This document shows positions 6,498 through 8,039 of a DNA stretch of 8,039 nt, one piece after another. The position numbers and the translations under genes are program-made. Within the stretch, counting starts at the first letter, position 1. Each line of letters starts with the position of its first letter. The DNA comes from CAZAEB01 sp964484095. Its GTDB lineage: Bacteria; Patescibacteriota; Microgenomatia; UBA12405; BS750m-G30. The notes beneath the pieces are model-generated. The model was given only the letters and a program-made list of their open reading frames with translations. It was not told where the DNA came from and did not search any database. Location: contig CAZAEB010000025.1 in the NCBI GenBank assembly GCA_964484095.1, positions 1-8,039 on the forward strand, read 5' to 3'.

Positions 6498-7277
6498 TTA
6501 ACTTTTACTTTCTGAATGCTTTTTTACCAACATTTGCTGGATTAAGGTAAATGCAGAAAATGTCATCCAGTAAAGAACCAAGCCTGATGGAAATGTATAA
6601 CCAATAAAGATAGTCATTAAGGGGAAAAGATATAAAGATTGAGTTTGAAAAGCGGTCGCAAAATCATCGCTTTTTTGGGGAGTCTTTTTAGCCATTTTTT
6701 CCTTATTTTTTGCTGCAGGCATCATTAATTTTGAAGAAAAAAATTGAGAAGCGGCTGCTAAAATTAAAAATAAGCCCGGTAAAGGAGGAAGCCCAGAGAT
6801 TTTAAAAACATCCGGCTTGGAAAGATCTAAATACAAAAACTTCAAGTCAAAACTTATGTCTAGGGGAAGTTTTAAAACAGGATACAAAATATCATTTAAG
6901 GCAGTAATAACCTCTGCCCCGTTGGGCTTTAGTACTGTTTGAAGGGCTTGATAAAGAGCAATTAAAATAATTATCTGAACTATTTGTGGCAAACATCCCG
7001 CAGCCGGGTTGACACCGGACTGGCGATAAAGCCCCATCTGGGCTTTAGCAAATCCTTGTTTGTCATCCTTGTATTTCTTTTTTAACTTATTAATTTTTGG
7101 GGCCAGTTCTTTCATTTTGTTGGCCGCCTTCATTCCTGGCAAAGTGAGAGGAATGAGCACAGTTCTTAATGCTAAAGTTAAACCGACAATCGCCCATCCC
7201 ATATCGCCAAAAAGTTGGTAAAAAGCCATTAAAGCATTAATTATCGGCTGTTGTAAAAAGGAAAACCAGATATTCAT
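6498..7277 (-). CDS. yidC: YidC/Oxa1 family membrane protein insertase
   Basis: Inserts membrane proteins with or without the Sec translocon. The 259-residue protein is of the short Gram-positive/Oxa1 type without the large periplasmic domain of E. coli YidC. The first conserved membrane segment (~22-46) holds the hydrophilic-groove arginine Arg38 (ALRTVLIPLTLP), followed by a basic cytoplasmic hairpin loop (~50-85, KELAPKINKLKKKYKDD). Further membrane segments lie at ~95-116 (GCLPQIVQIIILIALYQAL), ~164-182, ~213-230 and ~233-251, with the family signature FPSGLVLYW at 229-237. The tail is short and basic (VKKHSESKS). No lipobox cysteine is present near the N-terminus, unlike many Firmicutes YidC proteins. 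The ATG lies 19 nt downstream of the yidD stop. Confidence 0.97.
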   Translation of the reverse strand: MNIWFSFLQQPIINALMAFYQLFGDMGWAIVGLTLALRTVLIPLTLPGMKAANKMKELAPKINKLKKKYKDDKQGFAKAQMGLYRQSGVNPAAGCLPQIVQIIILIALYQALQTVLKPNGAEVITALNDILYPVLKLPLDISFDLKFLYLDLSKPDVFKISGLPPLPGLFLILAAASQFFSSKLMMPAAKNKEKMAKKTPQKSDDFATAFQTQSLYLFPLMTIFIGYTFPSGLVLYWMTFSAFTLIQQMLVKKHSESKS

Positions 7278-7296
7278 TTATTTCTTTTAAATTTAA

Positions 7297-7527
7297 TTAC
7301 TTAACCGGATCCCAACCGCCTTTACTAAAAGGGTGACAGCGAGCAATTCTCTTTACGCACCGCAAACTGCCTTTCAGTATACCATGGTGTTCAATAGCCT
7401 GATAGCAGTATTGGGAACAGGTAGGTCTGAACCTGCAAGCCGAATCAGATAAATGTATGTGCTTATTTTTGAAATTCAAAAGTCCCTGATAAAGGGAAAT
7501 TAATTTTAACAAGAGTCTTTTTATCAT
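7297..7527 (-). CDS. yidD: Membrane protein insertion efficiency factor YidD
   Basis: A small protein associated with the inner face of the membrane that assists YidC-dependent insertion. At 76 residues it has the usual family length. It has an N-terminal amphipathic basic helix (MIKRLLLKLISLYQ) and the hallmark CRFRPTCSQY (31-40), followed by AIEHHGILKGS (44-54) and RCHPFSKGGWDPV (63-75). Its ATG overlaps the rnpA stop in an ATGA arrangement (4 nt), indicating translational coupling. It sits in the conserved place between rnpA and yidC. Confidence 0.97.
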   Translation of the reverse strand: MIKRLLLKLISLYQGLLNFKNKHIHLSDSACRFRPTCSQYCYQAIEHHGILKGSLRCVKRIARCHPFSKGGWDPVK

Positions 7528-7871
7528 CTCTTTAGCACTTCTATTTTTATCAACACTTCAATAATCGAAGATTTGATTTTGGACTGATTTTCTAAGCTGG
7601 CCTTCTTCACCAAAAACAATACTTTAAATCCAGGGTTAATATTGGAAATATTGACCCTTACCGCTTCGGAGAATATTCTTCTAAGTCTATTTCTTTTTAC
7701 TGCTCGAAGGTCGATTTTTTTGGAAATCAGAAATCCAAAAAGAGATGGATCTTGAGATTTATCTCTTGTTAGTAAAACACTAAAAAAGGAGGCGTGATAG
7801 ATTTGACCACTCTTTTTAATTTCTTCAAAATCCTTTTTGCGTTTTAATCTGTACTCTTGGGGCAGAGCCAT
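7524..7871 (-). CDS. rnpA: Ribonuclease P protein component
   Basis: Protein subunit of RNase P, which with the RnpB RNA matures tRNA 5' ends. The 115-residue length is normal. The family's RNR motif is clear in KRNRLRRIFSEAVR (59-72), preceded by the FGFLISKK strand (46-52) and a basic N-terminus (LPQEYRLKRKKDFEEI), which carries the typical LP...RL.....F pattern. The ATG lies 8 nt after the rpmH stop with no Shine-Dalgarno visible. The C-terminus overlaps yidD by 4 nt. Cotranscription with rpmH is conserved in most bacteria. Confidence 0.97.
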   Translation of the reverse strand: MALPQEYRLKRKKDFEEIKKSGQIYHASFFSVLLTRDKSQDPSLFGFLISKKIDLRAVKRNRLRRIFSEAVRVNISNINPGFKVLFLVKKASLENQSKIKSSIIEVLIKIEVLKR

Positions 7872-7879
7872 GACAATAT

Positions 7880-8017
7880 TTAAACAGTCAACTTCTTTCT
7901 TCCCTTAGCCTTCCTTCTTTTAAGCACATTACGTCCCGCTAAGGTTTTCATTCTGGTGAGAAAGCCGTGTTTTCTTTTTCTTTTTTTCTTTTTTGGTTGA
8001 TATGTTCGCTTAGGCAT
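7880..8017 (-). CDS. rpmH: 50S ribosomal protein L34
   Basis: Complete 45-residue gene that I translated by hand: ATG at 8017, TAA at 7882-7880. It begins MPKRTYQPKKKKRKRK, continues HGFLTRMKTLAGRNVLKRR and ends KAKGRKKLTV. These match the L34 hallmarks KRT(F/Y)QP, HGF..RM, GR.VL.RR and AKGRK.L(T/S). The early segment is unusually lysine-rich (KKKKRKRK, residues 9-16), where other bacteria usually have S/N/R residues. It is the first gene of the operon running leftwards and has no visible Shine-Dalgarno. The start lies 6 nt after an extended -10 element. Confidence 0.97.
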   Translation of the reverse strand: MPKRTYQPKKKKRKRKHGFLTRMKTLAGRNVLKRRKAKGRKKLTV

Positions 8018-8023
8018 GATGGT

Positions 8024-8032
8024 ATTATAACA
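8024..8032 (-). promoter_or_regulatory. Extended -10 promoter element of the rpmH operon
   Basis: The minus strand reads TG-T-TATAAT (complement of 8024-8032), a perfect extended -10 element. Only ACCATC separates it from the rpmH ATG, so initiation about 7 nt downstream would fall on the start codon and yield a leaderless mRNA. The window ends 7 nt upstream of the element, so a -35 cannot be judged. Confidence 0.65.
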
Positions 8033-8039
8033 CGCAAAA

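Noticed and set aside
5576..7526. Possible UGA=Gly/Trp recoding as in some Patescibacteria
   Set aside because: TGA ends rnhA and rnpA at the expected family lengths, with the yidD start overlapping the rnpA TGA, and glycine and tryptophan use standard codons.

Overview
The window looks like a compact, AT-rich bacterial chromosome segment, most likely from the Patescibacteria (Candidate Phyla Radiation), perhaps a Microgenomates-type lineage. That assignment is inference. It rests on a DUF4012 protein fused to a degenerate Rossmann domain, a PcsB-like coiled coil fused to a SpoIID domain, a very lysine-rich 45-residue L34, short housekeeping proteins and almost no intergenic DNA. TGA is used as a stop (rnhA, rnpA and the 1903-2655 gene), so the UGA=Gly code of Gracilibacteria/Absconditabacteria does not apply.

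Right part (5576-8017, minus strand): the conserved origin-proximal cluster rpmH - rnpA - yidD - yidC - jag(khpB), followed without a break by rnhA. It supplies ribosomal protein L34, the RNase P protein, the YidC insertase with its helper YidD, and a KH/R3H RNA-binding protein. Genes overlap by 1-4 nt or are separated by 8-19 nt, so they form one operon. A consensus extended -10 element lies 6 nt upstream of the rpmH ATG at the right edge. In many bacteria dnaA and oriC lie just beyond rpmH, outside this window.

Middle (2658-5546, minus strand): a 962-residue membrane protein with a cytoplasmic SDR/epimerase-like domain that has lost its catalytic region, a charged linker, one transmembrane helix and an external DUF4012 region. 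It has its own promoter-like sequence, 29 nt after rnhA.

Left part (121-2655, plus strand): a two-gene unit. The first encodes a secreted PcsB-like coiled coil + SpoIID/LytB protein, probably a peptidoglycan-cleaving enzyme. The second encodes a His/Asp-rich protein resembling zinc-dependent phospholipase C/metal hydrolases. This unit converges on the DUF4012 gene with only 2 bp between stop codons. At the far left a minus-strand reading frame runs off the edge; it may be the 5' end of a divergent gene.

The most notable pattern is at the gene starts. No start has a convincing Shine-Dalgarno sequence, and four or five have a -10-like hexamer 6-7 nt before the start codon, which would place transcription initiation at the start codon itself (leaderless mRNAs). 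There is no gene-free stretch above 300 bases. I saw no tRNA, rRNA, CRISPR, insertion sequence, riboswitch or convincing intrinsic terminator.
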